Below the pieces are notes generated by a model that saw only the letters and a list, made by a program, of their open reading frames with translations, had not been told where the DNA came from and searched no databases. A stretch of 10,969 nucleotides of DNA from Candidatus Pacearchaeota archaeon (GTDB taxonomy: Archaea; Nanobdellota; Nanobdellia; Pacearchaeales; GW2011-AR1). Numbering within the stretch: the stretch's first letter is position 1; every line of letters starts with the position of its first letter. The position numbers and the translations under genes are program-made. The DNA lies in the NCBI GenBank assembly GCA_002688165.1, contig NZCB01000036.1, positions 1 through 10,969 on the forward strand, written 5' to 3'. This document shows, piece by piece, positions 5,850 through 10,969 of the stretch.

Positions 5850-6911
5850 TTATACTCTTTTGCCGATGAGTATTTGTTCTCTTAAATGAGAAATTTCCTT
5901 TTTGAACTTATCTACATTTGCTCCAAGTATTCTTATTAATAATTGATGATCTGCATTTATTATTTCTTCTAGGTGGTTGAGTTCACTAATTAAGGATTCT
6001 ATTTCAGATTGTTGAAGGTTAGTTTTACTAAGTATTCTGTATCCACTTGAATTTATTGTTGAATCTTGTGTTTGGTTGAATAAATTTTTTGCTATTCTTT
6101 CTACATCCAAAATTTCTTCAAAATTAAGTGATTCTAGGAATTTTTGTGTAAATTCATGATTTTTAATATAATCTTTTATTATTAATTTATCCTCTTTTTC
6201 TATCCCTCTAATTACTTCTTTCATTCTCATTTTAAGGATGATTCCATCTTCTCCTAGTTCGATTATTTGTTCATTGACTATTTTGGTCATTTTTTTTATC
6301 ATTTCTATTCTTTGCAATATTTTGCAAACATCTCCTATTGAGACAAGGTTTGTTAGTTCTAGAATATTTAAGTTGATTAAAAGTTCGTTAAATATCTCTC
6401 TTTGTTTTTCTAATATTTGTAAGTTTTCAGTAGCTCTTCTTAATAGGTCTTCAGTAGGTTGTAATAAATATTTATAATTTGAGTTGTAGATTGTTGTTTC
6501 TCCTCTACGTTGAGATACTACTATTGCTAAGGAGTTCGTTTCTTTTGCAGTTCTTTCTCCTGCTTGATGTCTGATTCCAGTTTCCATGCTTGGAAGATTT
6601 GTATTGGGAGTTAATAACGTATTGGCATATAAAATTCTTTTAAAATCAGTAGATAGAATTATTGCTCCATCCATTTTGGCTAATTCAACTAATCGTCTTT
6701 GCGTGAATTCACAATCAACTTTAAATCCTCCTTGAAAACAATCATAAACTTTGGAATTGCTAATGACAATTATTGCACCTAAGCCTCCATGCACAATATC
6801 ATTAATAGCATTCCTTAATTCAGTGCCCGCACTTATTTTCTTTAAAATTTCTAATTTTGTTAATGGTTGTTGGATTGTTTTGTTTTCAAATCCCTCTTTT
6901 AGATGTTCCAT
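5850..6911 (-). CDS. disA: DNA integrity scanning protein DisA, diadenylate cyclase
   Basis: DisA condenses two ATP into c-di-AMP and, in bacteria, binds branched DNA to sense damage. The 353 aa cover the full DisA layout. The DAC domain (about 25-150) has 'GGLGAIIVI' (42-50), 'GGFKVDCEFT' (61-70), 'ELAKMDGAIILS' (76-87) with the catalytic DGA at 81-83, and 'METGIRHQAGERTAKET' (109-125). A helical linker spans about 155-285. The C-terminal helix-hairpin-helix region begins 'SSGYRILSKTNLQQSEIE' (288-305). Two departures stand out. The ATP-binding RHR motif reads RHQ (114-116). The hairpin normally containing G-I-G reads 'ILGANVDKF' (328-336), so DNA binding may be weakened. Full-length DisA is mainly bacterial, so transfer into this lineage is likely. 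The start is supported by a TATA box 25.5 nt upstream (leaderless). Confidence 0.9.
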   Translation of the reverse strand: MEHLKEGFENKTIQQPLTKLEILKKISAGTELRNAINDIVHGGLGAIIVISNSKVYDCFQGGFKVDCEFTQRRLVELAKMDGAIILSTDFKRILYANTLLTPNTNLPSMETGIRHQAGERTAKETNSLAIVVSQRRGETTIYNSNYKYLLQPTEDLLRRATENLQILEKQREIFNELLINLNILELTNLVSIGDVCKILQRIEMIKKMTKIVNEQIIELGEDGIILKMRMKEVIRGIEKEDKLIIKDYIKNHEFTQKFLESLNFEEILDVERIAKNLFNQTQDSTINSSGYRILSKTNLQQSEIESLISELNHLEEIINADHQLLIRILGANVDKFKKEISHLREQILIGKRV

Positions 6912-6931
6912 GAAATTAATGGCTTTAAAAA

Positions 6932-6940
6932 TTATATAAG
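6932..6940 (-). promoter_or_regulatory. TATA box for disA
   Basis: Reading leftward the sequence is CTTATATAA. Its CTTATATA core is centred 25.5 nt before the disA ATG (6911), giving a leaderless transcript. It lies back to back with the promoter of the 248-aa gene, whose TATA box is about 60 bp away. Confidence 0.6.
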
Positions 6941-6971
6941 CTTAATTGTAATGTAGATTATTATTTGAGTC

Positions 6972-7000
6972 TTTATTAGAAAATGTTTATTATAGAAATG
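6972..7000 (+). repeat. Imperfect tandem 14/15-nt repeat in the divergent promoter region
   Basis: TTTATTAGAAAATG (6972-6985) is followed immediately by TTTATTATAGAAATG (6986-7000), which ends where the TATA box of the rightward gene begins. The position fits a BRE/operator region, but in sequence this AT-rich the repeat could be chance. Confidence 0.4.
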
Positions 7001-7008
7001 TTTTTAAG
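7001..7008 (+). promoter_or_regulatory. TATA box for the 248-aa helical protein gene
   Basis: TTTTTAAG is centred 26.5 nt before the ATG at 7031, again implying a leaderless mRNA. No Shine-Dalgarno sequence precedes the start. Confidence 0.5.
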
Positions 7009-7030
7009 TAATGTGCTATGAATTTCCTAT

Positions 7031-7777
7031 ATGGAAAATAAAACTAAAATCGATCAATTATATGAGTGTTTGAATAATGATCTTTTATATGAAAATTATT
7101 CTGAACTTACAGAAAATACTGGTGATCTTACCGAGGGATTGGCATTACAATATGTTAGTTTAGCAGAGACCATTAGGGATAGGGAATTGTTATTTGTTAA
7201 AAGGTTAACAAAAGTTGCTAGTCATAGGTTGAAAAATCATCCAGATTCTATTTTGGAGAAGTTATTTTCATTTAATATTGATGGTGCTAAAATGTGTGGT
7301 TTAAGAGATTATTCTGAAGAGGGCATTCCTGAAGATAATTGTATGGTAATTAAAGGGCATTTTTTTAGTCATGCAGGTACTGATGCCTATCATATTTATC
7401 AAAGACAGGATCATGATCTTGGTTGGGCTCAAAGATCTTATGATGCTAATTCTAGAGCTTCATCTAGTTTGGCTAATTTGCGTCCTTTAGAATCTGCAAG
7501 AACTTCATTTTTTGCTGCAGAGATGGCTCGTAAACTATATTATGCTACAAATAATTCTATTTGGTTGAAAAGAGCTAAAAAAGGCTATATCTCTGCCTTA
7601 AATGGAGATGTAGCTGGTTCTGGGGACTTAGAAGATGATTTAATTGAAAGAGCAAATAATGCTCTTAGATATATAAGGAAGAAAAGGCAAGGTAATCGGG
7701 GCAATGGGGGCCGAAGTGGTAGATATAATCGGCGGAGAAGGGCAGATAAAAGAAAAAGAAAAATTAATTTAGATTAA
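7031..7777 (+). CDS. Unrecognised helical protein with a basic RG-rich tail
   Basis: No family recognised. The 248 aa appear cytoplasmic and almost wholly helical from about 1-90 and 125-216. Regular A/S/L-rich helices such as 'ALQYVSLAETIRDRELLFVK' (38-57) and 'SARTSFFAAEMARKLYYATN' (155-174) suggest a TPR-like or other helical repeat scaffold, though no clean repeat register is visible. A central segment is rich in H, D and Y ('GHFFSHAGTDAYHIYQRQDHD', 109-129). The last 33 residues (216-248) are highly basic, with RG/GN/GR units and RRRR, typical of unstructured nucleic-acid-binding tails; RNA or DNA binding is inferred from this alone. There is no signal peptide or membrane helix. It is transcribed divergently from disA, so shared control is possible. 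The start is supported by the TATA spacing. Confidence 0.75.
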   Translation: MENKTKIDQLYECLNNDLLYENYSELTENTGDLTEGLALQYVSLAETIRDRELLFVKRLTKVASHRLKNHPDSILEKLFSFNIDGAKMCGLRDYSEEGIPEDNCMVIKGHFFSHAGTDAYHIYQRQDHDLGWAQRSYDANSRASSSLANLRPLESARTSFFAAEMARKLYYATNNSIWLKRAKKGYISALNGDVAGSGDLEDDLIERANNALRYIRKKRQGNRGNGGRSGRYNRRRRADKRKRKINLD

Positions 7778-7835
7778 ATTTATTTTAAAAAATTTAACAT
7801 AAAGTTTTGGATAATTACGATAATTCACATATATA

Positions 7836-7843
7836 TTTATAAA
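7836..7843 (+). promoter_or_regulatory. TATA box for the 65-aa membrane protein gene
   Basis: TTTATAAA is centred 25.5 nt before the ATG at 7865 and is preceded by alternating AT (ATATA at 7831-7835). This is one of the clearest box A elements in the window and predicts a leaderless transcript. Confidence 0.6.
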
Positions 7844-7864
7844 TGAATTTGGAATAAATCTATT

Positions 7865-8062
7865 ATGAATAAATGGACAGAAATTTTGTTTGGACTTATC
7901 CTGATTTTGGCATCAGTTTTAGTTTGGGGTTACTCATATAGTTGGGGAGCTTGGGACTTTGGAACTGCGGCTTGGGAATTCTTGAAGGGAGGCGTAATTT
8001 GGCTTGTTATAATGGTTGGATTGTTGTTCTTAATGTTAGGAATAAGTGACCTAAAAGAGTAA
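7865..8062 (+). CDS. Small two-helix membrane protein
   Basis: A 65-aa protein with two hydrophobic helices (about residues 5-24 and 41-60) joined by a short aromatic loop rich in W, G and Y ('WGYSYSWGAWDFGTAAWEF', 21-39). The end is polar ('SDLKE'). No function is known. It resembles small conserved membrane proteins I recall from DPANN genomes, but this is memory, not a search. The well placed TATA box, the T9 run after the stop and the codon use like that of its neighbours support it as a real gene. Confidence 0.75.
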   Translation: MNKWTEILFGLILILASVLVWGYSYSWGAWDFGTAAWEFLKGGVIWLVIMVGLLFLMLGISDLKE

Positions 8063-8069
8063 TTAAATA

Positions 8070-8078
8070 TTTTTTTTT
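8070..8078 (+). terminator. Oligo-T terminator after the 65-aa gene
   Basis: Nine consecutive T residues begin 8 nt after the TAA at 8060-8062 with no hairpin, the form used for archaeal intrinsic termination. It also precedes the TATA box of the next gene. Confidence 0.45.
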
Positions 8079-8090
8079 ATTTGTAATAAT

Positions 8091-8099
8091 TTTTATATA
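8091..8099 (+). promoter_or_regulatory. TATA box for nreA
   Basis: TTTTATATA is centred about 32 nt before the ATG at 8128, so transcription should start about 6-7 nt ahead of it. A short leader containing GTGAT (8121-8125) results. Confidence 0.5.
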
Positions 8100-8127
8100 G
8101 TTCTTAGTATTTTTGTAAGTGTGATTT

Positions 8128-9327
8128 ATGGTAGATAATTTTGAGATGATTAAGGATAAGAAATTGTTTAACAGTCCTGTTAAATTTAAAAAAAAGAAGG
8201 AGATAGTTTATCAGACTAATTTTCAGATTAAAAAACATTTTACAGGAAATAGTCCTCCAGAGATTTTTGTTGGAAGATATAATTATCCGAATGTTAATGC
8301 AGGAATATTGAGCCCAGATTTTCATGAAGATACTGAGGATTTGTCAATGCCAGAAAGATGGCATGAAAAGAATTTTGGAATTGGAGATATTTTGACAAGA
8401 AGAAGTAAGTTGATTTATGGAAGGTTTAAGACAGGCATTAAGAAAACTGTTATTAAGAATAGATTTAAAGATTTGATGCAGGAGATAGCTATGGCATATA
8501 AGCCTGTTAGTACTGAGGTTTTTTTGAAGAATAACCCTAAGCAACATTTAGAGGTGAATAAATATAGTCCCGTTATTACAAATTTAGCTCCCTTGGATAA
8601 TGCAAGATTGCAGGAAAATGCTAAAGTTAGGAAGAAGGTAGATTATTTGGTTTCAGATGATCACGTTAAGTCTGCAGTGGCTATGAATGAATTACATTCT
8701 TCAGGAATTCCCACTTCCAGTATACAAAAGATTTTGAGTGCTGGTCTTTTGGGTTTGAAAACGGGTAGAAGATTGGTTCCTACTCGTTGGAGTATAACTG
8801 CAGTGGATGACACTATAGGTAAGAGTTTACTTAGAAGAATAAGATATTACAATGAGATTGATGAAGTTATGTTATTTCATTCAGATTATGTTGGAAATCA
8901 TTATGAGATATTAATATTGCCGGGAAGTTTTAGTTTTGAAATTATTGAAGCAGATATTAAATTTAATAAGGCAAGTTTTTGGCAGGATTTTGAAAGGTTT
9001 CATGGAAGGAAGACTTATGCAGAGGAAGTTACTGGAGGATATTATGTTGCCAGGTTGGCTGTTTGTGAATATTTAGATAAGATTAAGAGGCAAGGGAGTG
9101 TTTTTGTTTTTAGAGAAACTACTAGTGATTATTATGCCCATTTGGGAGTTGGTATTTTAAGGGAGTGTTGTAGAGATGCTATGAATAAAAAAGAAGAAAG
9201 GTTTGTTAGTAAAGAGGATGCTTTTATGAGGATTCAGAATAGAATTAATTTGAATGTTGATGTTTTTAGAGAGAAATTTATTTTGTTAAGAGAATATGGT
9301 AAGCAAACTAAGTTGTTTGATTTCTAA
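8128..9327 (+). CDS. nreA: Archaeal DNA repair protein NreA, PCNA-interacting, without the N-terminal zinc finger
   Basis: NreA is an archaeal DNA-repair protein that binds PCNA. The 399 aa carry the family's blocks: 'PPEIFVGRYNYPNVNAG' (43-59), 'TNLAPLDNARLQEN' (151-164), 'RRLVPTRWSITAVDDTIG' (214-231) and 'TGGYYVARLAVCEYL' (302-316). 'KRQGSVFVFRETTSDYYAHLGVGILRE' (320-346) follows. The protein ends 'GKQTKLFDF', whose last seven residues fit a PIP box Q-x-x-L-x-x-F (Gln393, Leu396, Phe399). NreA proteins usually start with a Cys4 zinc finger; here residues 1-42 contain no cysteine and are Lys-rich instead, so that module is absent. The enzyme activity of the family is not settled. nreA is probably its own transcript and converges on spoIIM with a 10-bp gap. 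Confidence 0.9.
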   Translation: MVDNFEMIKDKKLFNSPVKFKKKKEIVYQTNFQIKKHFTGNSPPEIFVGRYNYPNVNAGILSPDFHEDTEDLSMPERWHEKNFGIGDILTRRSKLIYGRFKTGIKKTVIKNRFKDLMQEIAMAYKPVSTEVFLKNNPKQHLEVNKYSPVITNLAPLDNARLQENAKVRKKVDYLVSDDHVKSAVAMNELHSSGIPTSSIQKILSAGLLGLKTGRRLVPTRWSITAVDDTIGKSLLRRIRYYNEIDEVMLFHSDYVGNHYEILILPGSFSFEIIEADIKFNKASFWQDFERFHGRKTYAEEVTGGYYVARLAVCEYLDKIKRQGSVFVFRETTSDYYAHLGVGILRECCRDAMNKKEERFVSKEDAFMRIQNRINLNVDVFREKFILLREYGKQTKLFDF

Positions 9328-9337
9328 GCATGCTAAT

Positions 9338-9907
9338 TTAACCAACTAGTCCTATAAGTAGTCCTTCTATAATTCCTGCTAGGACTAATAAAGGTATTAT
9401 AATTAATAGGAAAACTCTAATTGCTGATTTAAGATTTTTTTTGAAATTTTTGAAGTCTGTTCCAAGTCTTATTCCTAATGATGTGCTAATTAAAATTGCA
9501 GGTATTTCAAATATTCCATGGGGGAGTAATCTCCATAATATGAAGATTCCTTCTTCAAGTATGGCATGGTGTGCAACAAATCCCAATACATATCCATTTA
9601 CAATTAGGCCTAGGGTTGGTAAGATTCCAAAAACTATTCCAAAAACTATTCCTAAGAATGCAACTTGTATATTATTTGTCATAATGAATGATATTAATTC
9701 AAATGTTGATAGCCCCTGAGTTTTTTCAATTAAAGTTTTGATTAATTCTCTTATTTGTTCTTCGAAAAAATTTGGAAAAATAAGTCCTAGTATCGTGAAT
9801 AAAAAGAAAACTAATACTGAGAAAATTAAGTAGTTCTTTAATTTTTTAAAATCTTTTATGGCTAGTTTGAAGTTATGGTAAATATAATTTTCTTTTTTCT
9901 TTTTCAT
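9338..9907 (-). CDS. SpoIIM / DUF95 family integral membrane protein
   Basis: A membrane protein of 189 aa with about five hydrophobic segments (26-45, 78-98, 101-118, 131-147, 164-187). It carries the DUF95/SpoIIM signatures: 'PTLGLIVNGYVLGF' (97-110), 'LLPHGIFEIPAILIS' (127-141) and 'AGIIEG' (177-182). In bacteria SpoIIM acts in septal peptidoglycan remodelling during sporulation; archaea do not sporulate, and the family's role there is unknown, so the name marks homology only. A short internal repeat 'GIVFGIVFGI' (86-95) comes from a tandem duplication of about 12 bp. The ATG abuts the stop of the rhomboid gene with 0 nt between. GAGGT inside the rhomboid tail serves as ribosome site, so the two are one operon. 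Confidence 0.87.
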   Translation of the reverse strand: MKKKKENYIYHNFKLAIKDFKKLKNYLIFSVLVFFLFTILGLIFPNFFEEQIRELIKTLIEKTQGLSTFELISFIMTNNIQVAFLGIVFGIVFGILPTLGLIVNGYVLGFVAHHAILEEGIFILWRLLPHGIFEIPAILISTSLGIRLGTDFKNFKKNLKSAIRVFLLIIIPLLVLAGIIEGLLIGLVG

Positions 9908-10816
9908 TTATCTGAACCTCTTACTAATCATAGCAGTTTTCTGTTTATATTTCTTTTTAAGATATTTGCCATATGCCAGGCCTGCTATTAGTCCTCCTAA
10001 GTGGGCCGTGTTTCCTATAGGGAGTGGAACAAATAATCCTATAATTACTAGAGGCACTATTGCTATTATTGGTAAGACCCAGAAAGGCATTGCTAAGGGT
10101 ATTGAGAGTTTTCTTGTTTGAGGATTAAATGAGAACATTGCAAATATGGCAAAAAATATGTAAAACATTACTGCAAAGTTCATTAATGGTAAGAAGGGGC
10201 TTTCAGGGATTATTGATTGTAAAACTGATTGTAATATTATTGCAAATATTGGTCCTGCTATAAGATAAACTCTCATCCTGGGCGTTAGGATGGCTAGAAG
10301 GCCCGCAATTCCAAAGATGGCTCCCGAAGCTCCAACTCCATAAATGTTCGGATTTATGAATATTTTGGCTCCTAGATCTGTATTCCCAAAATAAAACGAT
10401 AATATTCCTGCAAAAATTCCTGCAAATAATCCTGATAATAAATAGAACCATAGGAATTTTTTCCTACCTATTAATTTTTCTAAAAATGTCCCTATAAAAA
10501 ATAATGAAATCATATTGAAGAATAGATGAGGTAACCAGATATGGGTGAACATACTAGTTAATATTGTCCAATAGGCTCCTTGAAAAAGTGAGTTGGCTTG
10601 TAATGCGAAGATGCTAAAGATTTTTTCTTCCGAAAATCCAGAAATTTTTAAAATTATTATTAATAGATAGACAATTACATTAGCTATTATTAACCAATTG
10701 GTTATAGAAAATTTTCTTGATAGTTTGTTGAATTTATTGTTTTCATTAAGTCTTTTAGAAGTATATTTTCTTAGATTGTTTTTTTCAAATTTATTATTGA
10801 ACCATTTGTCTGTCAT
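9908..10816 (-). CDS. Rhomboid family intramembrane serine protease
   Basis: Rhomboids cleave membrane helices within the bilayer. The 302 aa include a charged cytoplasmic N-terminus (1-38), a first helix (about 39-58) and the signature 'HLFFNMISLFFIGTFLE' (97-113) with HxxxN. The nucleophile is Ser164 in 'GVGASGAIFGI' (160-170), and the general base His272 lies in 'TAHLGGLIAGLAYG' (270-283). The catalytic dyad is thus intact. The Ser-to-His distance is 108 residues, much longer than in E. coli GlpG (about 53), because extra hydrophobic segments (about 183-229) lie between them. The tail is Lys-rich. It has its own TATA box 25.5 nt upstream and heads an operon with the SpoIIM gene. The substrate is unknown. 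Confidence 0.93.
   Translation of the reverse strand: MTDKWFNNKFEKNNLRKYTSKRLNENNKFNKLSRKFSITNWLIIANVIVYLLIIILKISGFSEEKIFSIFALQANSLFQGAYWTILTSMFTHIWLPHLFFNMISLFFIGTFLEKLIGRKKFLWFYLLSGLFAGIFAGILSFYFGNTDLGAKIFINPNIYGVGASGAIFGIAGLLAILTPRMRVYLIAGPIFAIILQSVLQSIIPESPFLPLMNFAVMFYIFFAIFAMFSFNPQTRKLSIPLAMPFWVLPIIAIVPLVIIGLFVPLPIGNTAHLGGLIAGLAYGKYLKKKYKQKTAMISKRFR
9911..9922 (-). promoter_or_regulatory. Shine-Dalgarno site for the SpoIIM-family gene
   Basis: Reading leftward the end of the rhomboid gene is AAGAGGTTCAGA, then TAA and directly ATG. AGAGGT lies 8 nt before the ATG at 9907. This supports translation of an operon-internal gene by ribosome binding rather than a leaderless start. Confidence 0.55.
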
Positions 10817-10837
10817 TTTTTATTTTAGTTTATAGAA

Positions 10838-10845
10838 TTTATAAA
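10838..10845 (-). promoter_or_regulatory. TATA box for the rhomboid-spoIIM operon
   Basis: The palindromic TTTATAAA is centred 25.5 nt before the ATG at 10816 when read leftward, predicting a leaderless transcript starting at the rhomboid start codon. Confidence 0.55.
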
Positions 10846-10869
10846 GTAATAGGTGAAATTATTTTGATT

Positions 10870-10969
10870 TTATTTCTTCTTAACAGGTTTCTTTTTAGTA
10901 GCTTTCTTCTTAACAGGTTTCTTTTTAGTAGCTTTCTTCTTAACAGGTTTCTTTTTAGTAGCTTTCTTC
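10870..10969 (-). CDS. C-terminal lysine-rich repeat tail of a protein cut by the right edge
   Basis: Reading leftward from the right edge an open frame gives 32 residues and a TAA at 10870-10872. The residues are a decapeptide KATKKKPVKK repeated three times (K, A, T, P and V only), ending in KKK. The start lies outside the window. Such tails occur in histone H1-like and HU-like proteins and on some ribosomal or other nucleic-acid-binding proteins, where they bind nucleic acid through charge; the domain in front of it is not visible, so the protein cannot be named. The identical reading of all copies and the in-frame stop support real coding. The gene is upstream of and codirectional with the rhomboid gene, 53 nt away. 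Confidence 0.75.
   Translation of the reverse strand, partial: KKATKKKPVKKKATKKKPVKKKATKKKPVKKK
10873..10969 (+). repeat. Perfect 30-bp tandem repeat, three copies plus 7 nt
   Basis: Copies at 10873-10902, 10903-10932 and 10933-10962 are identical base for base, and 10963-10969 begins a fourth that runs off the window. The period is a multiple of three and encodes the decapeptide repeat on the minus strand. Identity at synonymous positions points to recent expansion or ongoing homogenisation. There are no spacers, so it is not a CRISPR array. Confidence 0.95.

Noticed and set aside
10873..10969. CRISPR-like array from the regular 30-bp repeats
   Set aside because: Copies are directly adjacent with no spacers, and the period encodes a decapeptide in frame with a stop codon; it is a coding tandem repeat.

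Overview
The window looks like an AT-rich archaeal chromosome segment, most likely from a DPANN lineage close to Pacearchaeota or Woesearchaeota. This is inferred from content: an archaeal NreA-type DNA repair protein ending in a PCNA-binding box, an archaeal/eukaryal-type ProRS, a tRNA gene without an encoded CCA, and TATA boxes centred about 26 nt before many start codons, which implies leaderless mRNAs. The lineage is not proven. Nothing seen marks a plasmid, phage, insertion sequence or CRISPR array.

Layout. Positions 2-3101 run rightward: the C-terminal end of gatB, a RimI-like acetyltransferase overlapping it by ATGA, a DMT/EamA transporter, a membrane-anchored bacterial-type PH domain protein, and an unrecognised anchored beta-rich protein. 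A tRNA-Arg(TCG) and proS follow, still rightward. proS converges, with a 7-bp overlap, on a leftward pair: disA (diadenylate cyclase, upstream) and a DHH-DHHA1 phosphoesterase. A back-to-back promoter region separates disA from three rightward genes: an unrecognised helical protein with an RG-rich basic tail, a 65-aa two-helix membrane protein, and nreA. nreA converges on a leftward group: a rhomboid protease directly abutting a SpoIIM/DUF95 membrane protein. At the right edge lies the C-terminal end of another leftward gene, coding for a lysine-rich decapeptide repeat.

How the genes fit together. gatB, proS and tRNA-Arg belong to translation, and the RimI-like enzyme probably modifies proteins. 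disA, the DHH protein and nreA are all linked by family to DNA integrity or nucleotide signalling. The most interesting unit is disA followed 49 nt later by the DHH-DHHA1 gene. Known c-di-AMP phosphodiesterases (GdpP, DhhP) are DHH-DHHA1 proteins, so this could be a c-di-AMP make-and-break pair in an archaeon. The DisA copy is altered at its RHR motif and in its helix-hairpin-helix, and the DHH protein is not obviously DhhP, so the pairing is a hypothesis.

Intergenic stretches are all under 120 bp. None is long enough to hide a further sizeable gene.
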